Shown: in pieces, positions 54,391 to 63,901 of the stretch
Position numbering within the stretch: the stretch's first letter is position 1
How the letters are laid out: every line of letters begins with the position of its first letter
Origin: Gammaproteobacteria bacterium
Lineage (GTDB): Bacteria; Pseudomonadota; Gammaproteobacteria; Pseudomonadales; Pseudohongiellaceae
Assembly: GCA_017853205.1 (NCBI GenBank)
Contig: JAFMKB010000004.1
Location: forward strand, 21,580 to 85,579
DNA length: 64,000 nucleotides
Reading direction: 5' to 3'
Position numbers and translations under genes: made by a program
Notes under the pieces: generated by a model
What the model was told of the DNA's origin: nothing
What the model saw: only the letters and a program-made list of their open reading frames with translations
Database searches by the model: none

Positions 54391-54424
54391 TTGAGCGTAG
54401 CGCTCCTGTAAGAAGCGACTACGC
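54391..54424. repeat. REP-like inverted repeat between convergent genes
   Basis: GCGTAG (54395-54400) and CTACGC (54419-54424) flank CGCTCCTGTAAGAAGCGA; GAGCG/CGCTC also pairs locally. The style resembles short palindromic repeats scattered in gammaproteobacterial genomes. It lies between the DUF3240 and porin stops, which also suits a terminator role, but no T-run is present. Confidence 0.4.
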
Positions 54425-54448
54425 ATCCTAATTAGTTACGCATCCAAA

Positions 54449-55810
54449 TTAAAAATTCCACTGGGTGCGAAGAGTGAAGATATCCATATCTTGTGCGAAC
54501 ATTCTCACGGTATTGGACTCATCTGTATCGAGCACGCGCGACCAATCCGCCATGATCCTTACGCTGCGATTTGGATACCAGTTGAGCGCAATCGATAGCG
54601 CGTCTTCAGTTCCGCCCATCACATTGCCATCGTTTAGGTCAATCGCGGCGTAACGCGCGGCAATTTCCCACGCGCCGATGCCACCGTTTGCCCAATCAAA
54701 ATTTCTCGCTGGCCGCAGGCCTTTGAATTCTCCTGCGTTCATTCTGTAGCTTGAGGCGCGAGTTTCGCCGGTCAGGCTCCACGCGGCAGCGGCATGCCAG
54801 CCGGAGAACTCAAGGTCCGATGCTGCAGCGCGCCCGATCTGTGTTGTTGTATGTTCTGCAAATACATAGAGAGGTCCCCACACTGCCGCCATCTCTGGAC
54901 CGAAAAGCGTTGCGGACTCTGCGTCGTTCAGTTTGCCGGTGTTAACTATGTTGAGTTCTGAAAAATCGGTGGTTTTATCTTTTATCTGCATTGTCGGTGT
55001 GGCGATATCTACCTCGCGATAGGCGCCCCTAACGCCTAAGTGCAGAATGCGGTTGTCTTCTATAATCGGCGAGTAGACAAACCGGCCCGACGTCCCCCAG
55101 CCTTCGTCTCCCGTTGTATCACTGTTGCTCATCGAGTCGCCGTAAACGCCTGCTGCGGCAAACCAATTTACGCCGCTATTCTCGTAACGCGCACCGATAG
55201 CGCGATCTGTAAATGTCGCGACTAAGTAGTTGTCTGCGCTTCGCTCGACGAAGGGGATGTCGTTAGAGCTCATTTCAAGTGAAAGGCTGTAAGGCTGTTT
55301 CTGGTGCCCGACGTAGAGGGAGGCGCCACCGTCTGTTTCGTACCCCAGTTTAATATCTTTTATTGCGACCTTGTTTTTCGCATAGTCGAATTCGGCGGCA
55401 TAACCCCAGTTATTGTCGAACACGCCATCTATTTCGATGCGTCCCCGTCGAACCTGACTCCCGCTAATTGGATCTTTGCCAATGCGTGAATCGAATGAGT
55501 GGTCGATGTAGTCGAGATGCAAGCGTCCGCCGATCTCTACCTCGTAGGCGCCATCGGCAGATTTGACATTAAGCCCGCTGCCGTTAGCAAAGCCAATGTT
55601 TACGACGTCGGCTTCCTCTAACGCCTCTTTGCTCAACAGTTCGTCGTACTGTGCTTGGTCGATAGCGCCGTTGCTCAGCAGAATATCGAGAAGCGCTTGG
55701 TCTGCGGCTTGGGCAGTCGATGCTACAAGAGCAATCGCGGAGGCTAGGGTTATTGCCGAGGCTTTTACAAAACCGTTCGAGCCGGCAACTTGGTGCATTT
55801 TGTGCGTCAT
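54449..55810 (-). CDS. Phosphate-selective porin O/P family protein
   Basis: A 453-residue outer-membrane porin. A signal ends near 'VASTAQAAD'. A short coiled segment ('ILLSNGAIDQAQYDELLSK') is the typical OprP/OprO N-terminal helix. The barrel begins 'VEIGGRLHLDYIDHSFDS' and includes 'FDNNWGYAAEFDYAKNKVAI' and 'YVGHQKQPYSLSLEMSSNDIPF', ending in 'TLRTQWNF' with terminal Phe. Such porins take up phosphate or polyphosphate. A Pho box with -10 lies about 90 bp upstream, supporting phosphate-starvation control. GGAGA precedes the ATG. Confidence 0.9.
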   Translation of the reverse strand: MTHKMHQVAGSNGFVKASAITLASAIALVASTAQAADQALLDILLSNGAIDQAQYDELLSKEALEEADVVNIGFANGSGLNVKSADGAYEVEIGGRLHLDYIDHSFDSRIGKDPISGSQVRRGRIEIDGVFDNNWGYAAEFDYAKNKVAIKDIKLGYETDGGASLYVGHQKQPYSLSLEMSSNDIPFVERSADNYLVATFTDRAIGARYENSGVNWFAAAGVYGDSMSNSDTTGDEGWGTSGRFVYSPIIEDNRILHLGVRGAYREVDIATPTMQIKDKTTDFSELNIVNTGKLNDAESATLFGPEMAAVWGPLYVFAEHTTTQIGRAAASDLEFSGWHAAAAWSLTGETRASSYRMNAGEFKGLRPARNFDWANGGIGAWEIAARYAAIDLNDGNVMGGTEDALSIALNWYPNRSVRIMADWSRVLDTDESNTVRMFAQDMDIFTLRTQWNF

Positions 55811-55888
55811 TAGGTTCTATCTCCGCGTTATTATGATTGGCTTAGTGCTTATAAGCATGATCAGCTTCGTAAGCTCGATAACAACACT

Positions 55889-55927
55889 CTATTACCAAAA
55901 TATTACAGGTTTATGACAATATGACAG
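55889..55927 (-). promoter_or_regulatory. Pho box and -10 element upstream of the porin gene
   Basis: On the minus strand TTGTCAT-AAAC-CTGTAAT (55902-55919) matches the PhoB consensus CTGTCAT-AWAW-CTGTMAY closely. An extra CTGTCAT (55921-55927) lies one base further out. TAATAG (55889-55894), 7 bases downstream, fits as the -10 box, since Pho boxes replace the -35. It faces the phosphate-selective porin. Confidence 0.7.
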
Positions 55928-56102
55928 TTAAGTCATTAAATTGACTAAAAACGGAAATATTTGAGTTTGAGTAGCAGTGGAGGAAGTGCAACCGACTAGG
56001 ATCGTCAGGCGAGCGTGGGATGTATGTGGGGTACGCGGTTTAACTTCGAAGAGATAACAGGGTGACAAATGTGAGGACGGAGCAGGGAAAGAAAATCAGC
56101 TA

Positions 56103-56345
56103 TCAACGCATCTTCTGCGTGGCGCAGCGAAAGGTGCCTACGGCAAACCCGCGAAGCTTCGCGTGTTTAGTCTTACGTGAAGTGACGCGCTTGCGCCACA
56201 TTCTAAATGAAGAGGGTTTCATCTCGAGTCGCATGAGCTTTATAACATCGGGCTCTTTGAGCCCGTAAGACGCCTCAATCGCTTCGAAAGGTGTGCGGTC
56301 TTCCCACGCCATTTCGATGATTCGGCTTATGTCACTAGGGTTCAT
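56103..56345 (-). CDS. TIGR03643 (DUF2805) family small protein
   Basis: An 80-residue protein. 'DISRIIEMAWEDRTPFEAIE' followed by 'YGLKEPDVIKLMRLEMKPSSFRMWRKRV' is the diagnostic helix-turn-helix-like sequence of TIGR03643. The tail is basic. Function is unknown; the predicted fold would suit nucleic-acid binding. GAGGCAAAAG precedes the ATG. It lies 34 bp upstream of the stop-side of the SulP gene on the same strand. Confidence 0.88.
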   Translation of the reverse strand: MNPSDISRIIEMAWEDRTPFEAIEASYGLKEPDVIKLMRLEMKPSSFRMWRKRVTSRKTKHAKLRGFAVGTFRCATQKMR

Positions 56346-56379
56346 TCTTTTGCCTCACATGCAGACTTTTCAATTGCGT

Positions 56380-57918
56380 CTATATTTCGACGGCAACTTT
56401 ATAAGTCGGATCTTCGATAATGTTTACGTCGATTATTTTTTCTGCGTTTTTGAGTAGTTTCAAGCAATCAGGGCTGAGGTGCCTGAGGTGCAGTTCTTTT
56501 CCCGCTCGCGTGTAGCGCTCCGTTATTTTGTTAAGCGCTTCAATACCCGACATATCGTTTACGCGGCTTTCGCGGAAATCGATTATTACTACATCGGGAT
56601 CAGCTGCGATATCGAATTTCTCGGCAAAAGCCTGCACCGAACCGAAGAACAACGGGCCATAGATCTCATAGTGCTTAGTCCCTTTTTCGTCGACGTACTT
56701 ACGCGCGCGGATACGTTTGGCGTTCTCCCAGGCAAATACCAGGGCTGAGATGATCACACCGATAAGCACCGCTAGTGCAAGGTTATGTAAGAGTACGGTG
56801 ATGCCCGCAACTAGAAAGCCCACGAGATTGTCGCGCGTTGGCATCCTTCCGATCGCCCTGATACTCGCCCATTCGAAGGTCCCAATCGCGACCATAATCA
56901 TCAGTCCTGTTAGGGCAGCGATCGGCATTTTCTCGATGTATTCGGCGCCAAACATGATAAACACAAGCAGCATAACCGAGGCGACAACCCCCGAGAGGCG
57001 CGCGCGGGCGCCAGATGAAATGTTGATAAGGCTTTGGCCAATCATCGCGCAGCCGCCCATGCCAGAGAAAAATCCCGTGACGAAGTTTGCAAGACCCTGT
57101 GCCATCGCTTCTTTATTACTCTTACCGCGAGTCTCGGTGATCTCGTCGATGAGGTTCAATGTCAGCAAGCTTTCTATAAGACCAACTCCGGCAACGATAA
57201 ACGCATAGGGAAAAATAATGCTGAGTGTTTCCAGGGTAAGTGGCACGTCCGGGATATGAAAGGGCGGGAAGCCCCCTTTAATCGAACTTATATCGCCAAC
57301 GTTGCGCGTGTCGATATTCCAGCCGAGAACGATAGCGCTGACAACTAAAATCGCCGTAAGCGAGGCTGGCACCGCCTTGGTAAGTTTCGGTAGGCCCCAA
57401 ATAATAAGCATTGTGAGGAAAACGAGGCTGAGCATAATGTTAAGCTGGTCGCCGATCATCCAACCCATCTCGCCGTTCTCTCCGGCAACTTTAAACGATG
57501 CCAGCTGCGCCAGAAAGATTACAATTGCCAGCCCGTTAACAAAGCCAAACATCACCGAGTGAGGTACGAGGCGAATGAATTTACCTAATTTGAGTGCCCC
57601 CGCCAGCATTTGAATCATGCCTGCAAGCACAACCGTGGCGAAAATGTACTCGACGCCATGGCTCTGCGCGAGACTCACTATGACCACTGCCACCGCGCCA
57701 GTTGCGCCTGAAATCATGCCGGGCCGACCACCAAAAAGCGACGTAATAAGACCAATACTAAATGCGGCGTAGAGACCAGTGAGCGGAGAAAGCCCCGCGA
57801 TAAGCGCGAAGGCAATTGCCTCAGGCACCAGTGCCAATGATACCGTGAGTCCGGAAAGGATTTCGGTTATGAAGTTGATGTGCTTGGAACGGTCGTAGAG
57901 GTTAAATAGATTTTTCAT
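56380..57918 (-). CDS. SulP-family anion transporter with STAS domain (second)
   Basis: Start moved to 57918 ('MKNLFNLYDR'), which suits the family better than the track's 57948; neither has a clear binding site. About 512 residues: 10-12 spans to about 385, then a STAS domain (about 400-505). 'VPEAIAFALIAGLSPLTGLYAAF' near 30 and 'GMGGCAMIGQSLINISSGARARLSG' near 290 are SulP signatures of the bicarbonate/sulfate (BicA-like) branch. It differs from the SulP of the sulfide operon in length and sequence, so the two are not recent duplicates. Confidence 0.92.
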   Translation of the reverse strand: MKNLFNLYDRSKHINFITEILSGLTVSLALVPEAIAFALIAGLSPLTGLYAAFSIGLITSLFGGRPGMISGATGAVAVVIVSLAQSHGVEYIFATVVLAGMIQMLAGALKLGKFIRLVPHSVMFGFVNGLAIVIFLAQLASFKVAGENGEMGWMIGDQLNIMLSLVFLTMLIIWGLPKLTKAVPASLTAILVVSAIVLGWNIDTRNVGDISSIKGGFPPFHIPDVPLTLETLSIIFPYAFIVAGVGLIESLLTLNLIDEITETRGKSNKEAMAQGLANFVTGFFSGMGGCAMIGQSLINISSGARARLSGVVASVMLLVFIMFGAEYIEKMPIAALTGLMIMVAIGTFEWASIRAIGRMPTRDNLVGFLVAGITVLLHNLALAVLIGVIISALVFAWENAKRIRARKYVDEKGTKHYEIYGPLFFGSVQAFAEKFDIAADPDVVIIDFRESRVNDMSGIEALNKITERYTRAGKELHLRHLSPDCLKLLKNAEKIIDVNIIEDPTYKVAVEI

Positions 57919-58030
57919 AGGGTAAAAGCAGTGTGTAGCCAAATGCAAAAGGCGGGGACTCTACAGGAAAGGGCGCTCAATGAGAAGGAACGTATGATTA
58001 TGCGCTAAGCGGGGAGAGGCTTAGAGGGGG

Positions 58031-58966
58031 CTAGAGAGGCAGTCTGAGTCCTTCTGTCGCGATATGGTAGCCAGAATCTAACACAGTAAGGCTCTCAGGA
58101 CTTTCGGGCTCTAGTAGAGGATTCGTGTGGTTAAAGTGGATAAACCAGACCTTGTCGCGCTCCGTTGCTGGTAAATCTGCAAACAACGCCATCGACTCTA
58201 CGACGAACGGGTGAGGTATCTGAGACATGTCCCGATTACCAAGCTCTCCGTCGGCGAAAAAAGTTGCGTCCAGTAGGGCGTAATCGACTGTCTTGAGCAG
58301 TGCAGCGATGTCTGTGTCCCAGTCGGCCCATTTATTAATATCCGGGATAAAGAGTGCGCTCTTGTTAGGCCCCTCGATGCGGTAACCAACCGTCTCGGAA
58401 AATTCATCACGATGAGGAACCAGCATGGGTGTCACGAAGAGGGTCGAAGTTAGTTTGACGGTGTGGTCGTCTTTAAGCGGCATAAGCGCTATGTTGCCTA
58501 GCGCAACAAGTTGACTCCAAGGACCATTGTTGCTTAGAAACTCTGACATCAAAGGCATGGCATACACTTCGAGCCCCTGCGCATTCATCGCTTCACGCCC
58601 AAAATGCATTAAGCCAGCGTAGTGACCGATATGCGCATGAGTCAGAAAGACGCCATCCAGGCTATCGCGGGTATTCGGCGCTTCTTTTTGAAGCGCATAA
58701 AGTTGTTCGGGAAGGTGTGGGGTCGCTTCGAATAAGAAACTTAGGTCTCGGTCAGGGTCTATTAACGCAAGCGATGTTGCGGTTCTTCGTTGTGAGGGAT
58801 CTTCCCAGCCTTTCATACAATGTGGTTGATAGCAGCCGACCTGAGGATAGCCTGCATCTTGGGCGACCCCAAGGATAAAGAGGTAAGGCGCCTCTTGTGC
58901 CGAGACGAAGAAACAGACAATCAGGCTTTTAGCCATTAAAAGAGTCGAAATAATAAGTTTTTTCAT
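58031..58966 (-). CDS. Exported PqqB-like MBL-fold hydrolase
   Basis: A 311-residue protein with signal 'LMAKSLIVCFFVSAQ'. It then reads 'LGVAQDAGYPQVGC', the PqqB-type N-terminus with a Cys, 'CMKGWEDPSQRRTATSLALID', and an MBL site 'LTHAHIGHYAGLMHFG', where the Asp of HxHxDH is Gly. This HxHxGHYxGL form is usual in secreted PqqB-like proteins unconnected with PQQ synthesis; no other pqq gene is present in the window. Substrate unknown. Confidence 0.85.
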   Translation of the reverse strand: MKKLIISTLLMAKSLIVCFFVSAQEAPYLFILGVAQDAGYPQVGCYQPHCMKGWEDPSQRRTATSLALIDPDRDLSFLFEATPHLPEQLYALQKEAPNTRDSLDGVFLTHAHIGHYAGLMHFGREAMNAQGLEVYAMPLMSEFLSNNGPWSQLVALGNIALMPLKDDHTVKLTSTLFVTPMLVPHRDEFSETVGYRIEGPNKSALFIPDINKWADWDTDIAALLKTVDYALLDATFFADGELGNRDMSQIPHPFVVESMALFADLPATERDKVWFIHFNHTNPLLEPESPESLTVLDSGYHIATEGLRLPL

Positions 58967-59108
58967 CGGGCACGCTCATTTAACCGTTGTTCGATTTATG
59001 ACACGCTGCCTCACCGCACACGGTTTTAGTCGGTGGCATAAACGCTAAGTGGTCATAGATCGACTTAAAAATGTCGCCAATCTTGCGATAGAGTGAATAG
59101 TATTTGCG

Positions 59109-59128
59109 TCCACGCAACGTGGATTTTT
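59109..59128 (+). terminator. Intrinsic terminator with no upstream gene on its strand
   Basis: TCCACG, loop CAA, CGTGGA, then TTTTT. The upstream neighbour is on the other strand, so this ends a short unannotated plus-strand transcript or attenuates the membrane-protein/GMC operon that begins at 59210. Confidence 0.55.
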
Positions 59129-59209
59129 CAACAATTCCCCCAAAACTCCAATCATTCTGTTAGACTCGGTAAAGATGAGTCACATCATCTTGACCAATAA
59201 GTTCTGCCG

Positions 59210-60346
59210 ATGATGCAGAGCATTCTCTCATGCGCTGTCGTTGCTGTGCTAGTCATCTCGCTAGTTCTACTCGTCCGCTGCGGACGCCTTATTCTAACTG
59301 GGCGGACACCGACACGCTTCTTTGCCTTTTTTGCGATATTGTTTACTTCGGGCCTCGATGTAGGCTTAATTATGTTTCCTTTAACCGAATTCCCAATTTA
59401 CGAAACGAGAAAAATCTACGGATTCACCAATCCCATTGCTATCGAATTTGGTTTTTGGGGATTCTACATTTGGCTCTTTTATTTTCTCACGACATTCTAT
59501 TTCTGTTTGGTAGAGCCGCGCTTAAAAATATTCGAAATACCTTGGGTTAAAAGAGTAAACAACGCAACAATCATCGCAACCTGTGCGTTTACCGGCTATT
59601 TATTTCTTCAGTATCTGCCTGATTATGTGTCAGGTATCTCGTCTCTCTACACGTTTGCTTTTGTTGGCTTAGTGGTGCTCGCCGCAGTTATATCAAGTAC
59701 AGATATTCGTTACCTTAAGATATTGAGTCTCGCCTCTACGTGGCTATTTTTTGCGCTCATCGTTGCGATGTGGGCGTTTGGCGGGCTTGGGATATCTGGA
59801 CTCGTGACTAATATGGGTCGTTTAGGTGGCTACTTTAGCAATATCCATCGCTTTATTTTTCCACTCTCCGACTATCATGCCTTTTACTTATTCTGGTGGT
59901 TTGCTTGGAGCATTATGATAGGGCAGTTTGTTTCGAGATTTGTGGGTGGACTGCGAACTTGGCAACTCTTACTTGCCCTTTTACTTATCCCGTCCATTCC
60001 GATTGCACTTTGGTTTTCTGTTTTGTTTGGTGTCTATGAGCAAGGGCTAGAAGTTTCGAATTATATGAATGTCCTCATGGTTTTGGTCGGCTCTATTTTT
60101 GTGACCAATTCGCTCGATTCATTGATGCGGTTGTATTCAGAAAATCTGCGTCTAACGGTAAGCCGCCTCGGTATGAAGAAGTATGTGGTAGGCCATTGGC
60201 TGTTGCTTTATAGCCTTATATTGCTCTATCAATTCACGCCACTACAGATTGAATGGATAGGATTGGTCGTTATCTTTTTGTACGCCGCTGTCGCGGGATT
60301 GACCTACCGACGCAGGCATGATCTTGCTGCGTCTTTGCGAGCCTAG
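59210..60346 (+). CDS. Polytopic membrane protein of unknown function, paired with GMC enzyme
   Basis: A 378-residue protein with about ten to eleven membrane spans and aromatic-rich loops ('[20 protein letters not shown]', '[12 protein letters not shown]'). The arrangement recalls BCCT-like or related choline/betaine transporters because of its Trp-rich spans, but the length is shorter and I cannot assign a family. Its stop is 11 bp before the choline-dehydrogenase-type GMC gene, so it may be a transporter or membrane anchor for that enzyme's substrate or electrons. Confidence 0.75.
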   Translation: MMQSILSCAVVAVLVISLVLLVRCGRLILTGRTPTRFFAFFAILFTSGLDVGLIMFPLTEFPIYETRKIYGFTNPIAIEFGFWGFYIWLFYFLTTFYFCLVEPRLKIFEIPWVKRVNNATIIATCAFTGYLFLQYLPDYVSGISSLYTFAFVGLVVLAAVISSTDIRYLKILSLASTWLFFALIVAMWAFGGLGISGLVTNMGRLGGYFSNIHRFIFPLSDYHAFYLFWWFAWSIMIGQFVSRFVGGLRTWQLLLALLLIPSIPIALWFSVLFGVYEQGLEVSNYMNVLMVLVGSIFVTNSLDSLMRLYSENLRLTVSRLGMKKYVVGHWLLLYSLILLYQFTPLQIEWIGLVVIFLYAAVAGLTYRRRHDLAASLRA

Positions 60347-60357
60347 AAGGAGAGAGC

Positions 60358-62037
60358 GTGAGGGAATTTGATTACATCATCGTGGGCGCTGGTTCGGCGG
60401 GCTGTGTCCTCGCAAATAGGCTCTCCGCCAATCCCGCCAATCAGGTATTGCTTCTCGAGGCAGGCGGCAGCGATAAAAATATTTTTGTACAAATGCCGAC
60501 AGCGCTCGCCTATCCGATGGCATCTGAACGGTTTAATTGGGGGTATCACTCAGAACCTGAGCCTTGTCTTGACGGTAGGCGAATAACTTGTCCTCGAGGG
60601 AAAGGGCTGGGCGGAACTTCTTCCATTAACGGGATGGTTTACGTGCGCGGTAATCCACACGATTTTGAAGAATGGGAAGCCGAAGGAGCTAAAGGATGGG
60701 GGTATCGAGACTGTTTACCTTACTTTAAAAAAGCAGAAACTTGGATAAAAGGGGGTGATGATTATCGTGGGGGAGATGGGCCTCTCGGTGTCTGCGCTGG
60801 TAATGATATGAAGCTGAATCCGCTCTATCGAGCGTTTATTGATGCGGGAATTGAAGCGGGTTATCCAGAGACTGAAGATTACAATGGCCTGCATCAAGAA
60901 GGCTTTGGCCCTATGCACATGACGGTTCGAGATGGCGTGCGTGAATCGACGTCTCGCGCGTATTTACGGCCTGTGCTTCACCGCCCAAATCTACGCCTGG
61001 TTACCCATGCGCTTGCAAAAAAAATAGAATTTGACAAGTCGCGCGCGGCGGGAATTGTTGTCGAAATCGCAGGAAAGACTGAATTTATTGGCGCCAAAAA
61101 AGAGGTGCTTATTGCTGCGGGCGCGATCGCTTCACCGATGCTTCTTCAGTGCTCGGGTATCGGTGCTCGAGAAGATCTGGCTGAAGTAGGTGTTCGGCAG
61201 AAAGTCGAGCTGCCTGGTGTTGGAAAAAATCTTCAGGATCATTTAGAGGTCTATTTTCAATTCTGGTGTAAGAAGCCAGTGAGTCTGAACTCCAAGCTCG
61301 GACTTTTCAGCAAAGGCATCATTGGGGCTGAATGGCTGCTCACGAAGAAAGGGCTCGGCGCAACAAATCATTTTGAATCCTGTGCCTTCATTCGTTCTTC
61401 GAATGGCCTCAAAGCGCCGGATATTCAATATCATTTCTTGCCCGCTGCGATGCGGTATGACGGCACCCCGTCAATTTCGGGGCACGGATTTCAGGTGCAT
61501 GTCGGTCCTAATAAACCTAAGAGCCGCGGACGGGTAAAAATCACCTCTGCTGATACTGCTACTTCACCAAGCATTTTATTTAATTATTTGGCGGCAGACG
61601 AGGACAGGGAAGCATGGCGACGCTGCATTCGTTTGACGCGCGAGATAATCAATCAGCCAGCAATGGACGCCTACAGAGGCGAAGAGATACAGCCCGGGAC
61701 TCAGGTAGCAAGCGATGAAGAGATCGATAGATGGGTAAGGGAGAACGTTGAGAGCGCCTATCATCCAGCAGGTACCTGTAAAATGGGGAGGGCTGATGAC
61801 CCGATGAGTGTGGTGGATGCTGAGTGTCGTGTGCATGGCTTGGATAATTTGCGCGTAATCGACGCCTCGGTGTTTCCAACGCTACCCAATGGCAATATCA
61901 ATGCACCAGTCATCATGGTGGCAGAAAAAATGGCAGATAAACTCTTAGGTTTACCCAGGTTACCCTCGGCAGCGGTCGCTATCCCTCTGCCACAACAGTG
62001 GGAGACTCAGCAGAGATCGGGCACCCCTGTTCGTTAG
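60358..62037 (+). CDS. Choline-dehydrogenase-type GMC oxidoreductase
   Basis: A 559-residue flavoprotein starting with GTG after AAGGAGAGAGC. The FAD loop is '[17 protein letters not shown]'; '[21 protein letters not shown]' (GMC signature 1) lies near 80 and '[15 protein letters not shown]' (signature 2) near 255. The catalytic His is in '[10 protein letters not shown]' and the Asn in '[16 protein letters not shown]'. It oxidises an alcohol such as choline or another primary alcohol. No betaine-aldehyde dehydrogenase is adjacent, so choline is not certain. The C-terminal tail after residue 540 is extra. Confidence 0.93.
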   Translation: MREFDYIIVGAGSAGCVLANRLSANPANQVLLLEAGGSDKNIFVQMPTALAYPMASERFNWGYHSEPEPCLDGRRITCPRGKGLGGTSSINGMVYVRGNPHDFEEWEAEGAKGWGYRDCLPYFKKAETWIKGGDDYRGGDGPLGVCAGNDMKLNPLYRAFIDAGIEAGYPETEDYNGLHQEGFGPMHMTVRDGVRESTSRAYLRPVLHRPNLRLVTHALAKKIEFDKSRAAGIVVEIAGKTEFIGAKKEVLIAAGAIASPMLLQCSGIGAREDLAEVGVRQKVELPGVGKNLQDHLEVYFQFWCKKPVSLNSKLGLFSKGIIGAEWLLTKKGLGATNHFESCAFIRSSNGLKAPDIQYHFLPAAMRYDGTPSISGHGFQVHVGPNKPKSRGRVKITSADTATSPSILFNYLAADEDREAWRRCIRLTREIINQPAMDAYRGEEIQPGTQVASDEEIDRWVRENVESAYHPAGTCKMGRADDPMSVVDAECRVHGLDNLRVIDASVFPTLPNGNINAPVIMVAEKMADKLLGLPRLPSAAVAIPLPQQWETQQRSGTPVR

Positions 62038-62098
62038 CTATTAATAGCGCCATTTGAGTTTTATCCTGTTGCTCTGACAAGTTGGCGCCTTATCACAC

Positions 62099-62112
62099 CC
62101 GTCTATAGACGG
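62099..62112. promoter_or_regulatory. Perfect 14-bp palindrome upstream of the cupin gene
   Basis: CCGTCTATAGACGG reads the same on both strands. It lies in the 242-bp gap between the GMC and cupin genes. A dimeric repressor site is possible; no T-run follows. Confidence 0.35.
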
Positions 62113-62279
62113 ATACAAGCCACATGAAGCGACCAATACTATTAAGTATATCTTTAGAAGCAAGATATTATTGTCATAATTTGAAAAGGTATTGTAGTTT
62201 CAAATCTAACTGCTACTTAGCCGTTGAGCTAGATCGCTAAAATAATAGCAACCGTGGGGTCTGAGATATGGAGAAGAAA

Positions 62280-62810
62280 ATGAAGAGAATTGAGTGGATA
62301 TCAAAATTAGTAAGCAAGCTAATTTTTATCAGTCCGATCTTGCTGTTTGCAGGAATAGTCAATGCGCAACAGAATTCAGCGCCCCCAGCACTATTCTTGT
62401 CTGCAGAGGAAATTGAAAAACAACTCGATGCCGCTACATTGGCTTCTGCCTCAGCCGGTGGATGGTCGGTTTCGATTTCGCCTGGTGTGTCAGTAAGACG
62501 GCGAAGCAGCGCAGTTAAGCAGTTTGCAATTTTTCATCCTTGGAGTATGGAAATTTATCGCATATTAGAAGGAAGCGGAGAGTTTGTTACTGGCGGGAAG
62601 CTCGTGTTACCGCTCGCAGATTCCCCAAGCGAAGATATAGTTAGGAGCGAACACGGTATCGAGGGTGGCTTAGTACGTAAAGTTGGAGCAGGTGATGTAC
62701 TTGTATTGCAACCTGGAACCCCCCACTGGTTTCGACAGATAGATGGAGAGACAATCACCTACATGGAAAGTCGTATTCGCATAAGTACTCATCCAATTCA
62801 GTTTCAATAA
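62280..62810 (+). CDS. Exported cupin-domain protein
   Basis: ATG 62280 is chosen over 62268 because GGAG lies 6 bases before it. The 176-residue protein has a signal ending 'AGIVNAQQNS'. The single cupin barrel shows 'FHPWSMEIYRILEGSGEF' (motif 1) and 'GDVLVLQPGTPHWFRQI' (motif 2, with the metal-binding His). Only one of the usual His residues of motif 1 is clear. Function is unknown. Confidence 0.82.
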   Translation: MKRIEWISKLVSKLIFISPILLFAGIVNAQQNSAPPALFLSAEEIEKQLDAATLASASAGGWSVSISPGVSVRRRSSAVKQFAIFHPWSMEIYRILEGSGEFVTGGKLVLPLADSPSEDIVRSEHGIEGGLVRKVGAGDVLVLQPGTPHWFRQIDGETITYMESRIRISTHPIQFQ

Positions 62811-62971
62811 AATTGATATTGCTTTGGTAGAAGTACTCTGCTGATCTCTAGTAAAAATCGTTAAGGTCAATAGAGGTGAGAATCCGCTCGTGTTGTCGAA
62901 ACTAACTGAGGATCCTGTCTGCTCCAGAAGCGGTGCTGCATTTGTTACTCTTTGCTCTTCGTCGGAAATTT

Positions 62972-63901
62972 ATGGAAATTTCTATGATCTTTAAATCAAA
63001 GGATGGCACTGCGCAAGGTGTAGCTAAACAACGATTCATTGAAAGTCTCGCTACGCCAGATAAAAGGATCATAAACGATCCGTATGCTTGTGAGTTTGTT
63101 TTCGGTTCCGCCGTGGTAAAGATGATTGGTCACAAATTCTGTGTTTGGCTTTCCCAGAAAATTCTACCAGGTTGGCACGAGCATTTGGTTGCGCGTACAC
63201 GATTTATCGATGAATTAGTTGAAGAGGCATTGATCAATGAAGCCGAGCAATACGTCATCCTTGGTGCTGGCTATGATACTCGAGCTCATCGGCTGAATTT
63301 TTCTGATCCCTTCAGAGTGTTCGAAGTAGATCAACCAGAAGTTCAGGAGAGAAAGCGAAAAAAGCTTCCAAGCGTGTTACTGAATAATGACAGGATAGTA
63401 TATGTCCCGGTCGATTTTAGCTATCAGTCAATAAGCAAACAGCTAATTGAAAGTGGTTTCGATAATAGCAAATCGACGATTTTTACTCTTGAAGGAGTTT
63501 CGCAATATGTTTCGAAAGAGGATTTAAGTTCTCTCGTTCAGGAAATCGATTCACTAACGCAGAATACTGAAGCTACTTTTTATATGTCTTATATTGACGA
63601 ACTCTTCACAACCAATCCCGAAGAATGTTGCGGAGCTGGCTTTCAAAAACCCGGGGAAAAATTCGAGTTAATTAGAGGGCTTTCAGCGAAATCGGGAGAG
63701 CCGTGGGTTTCTTTTTACGCGGATACTGAGATTGAAAGAATATTAACAATAAATGGGTTTTCTATAGAAGAAAATGCTGCTCTCGCTGATCTGAATTCAC
63801 GCTACTTTAGTCCTGTGGGCAGAACGATACCCGAAAGCCAATTATTCAATCTTGAACGTTTCGTTGTAGCGAAAAAAGCTGTAACTAACACTACTGCCTA
63901 A
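62972..63901 (+). CDS. Class I SAM-dependent methyltransferase, TIGR00027/LCMT-like
   Basis: About 309 residues when started at 'MEISMIFKSKDGTAQ'; ATG 62984 is also possible and the track's 62933 adds a hydrophobic stretch with no support. 'ARTRFIDELV' and 'VILGAGYDTRAHRL' (SAM-binding glycine loop, about 98) followed by 'FEVDQPEVQERKRKKL' define the leucine-carboxyl-methyltransferase-like TIGR00027 family, which often methylates carboxyl groups in secondary metabolism. Base composition is more AT-rich than the window average. No terminator is visible before the window ends. Confidence 0.87.
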   Translation: MEISMIFKSKDGTAQGVAKQRFIESLATPDKRIINDPYACEFVFGSAVVKMIGHKFCVWLSQKILPGWHEHLVARTRFIDELVEEALINEAEQYVILGAGYDTRAHRLNFSDPFRVFEVDQPEVQERKRKKLPSVLLNNDRIVYVPVDFSYQSISKQLIESGFDNSKSTIFTLEGVSQYVSKEDLSSLVQEIDSLTQNTEATFYMSYIDELFTTNPEECCGAGFQKPGEKFELIRGLSAKSGEPWVSFYADTEIERILTINGFSIEENAALADLNSRYFSPVGRTIPESQLFNLERFVVAKKAVTNTTA

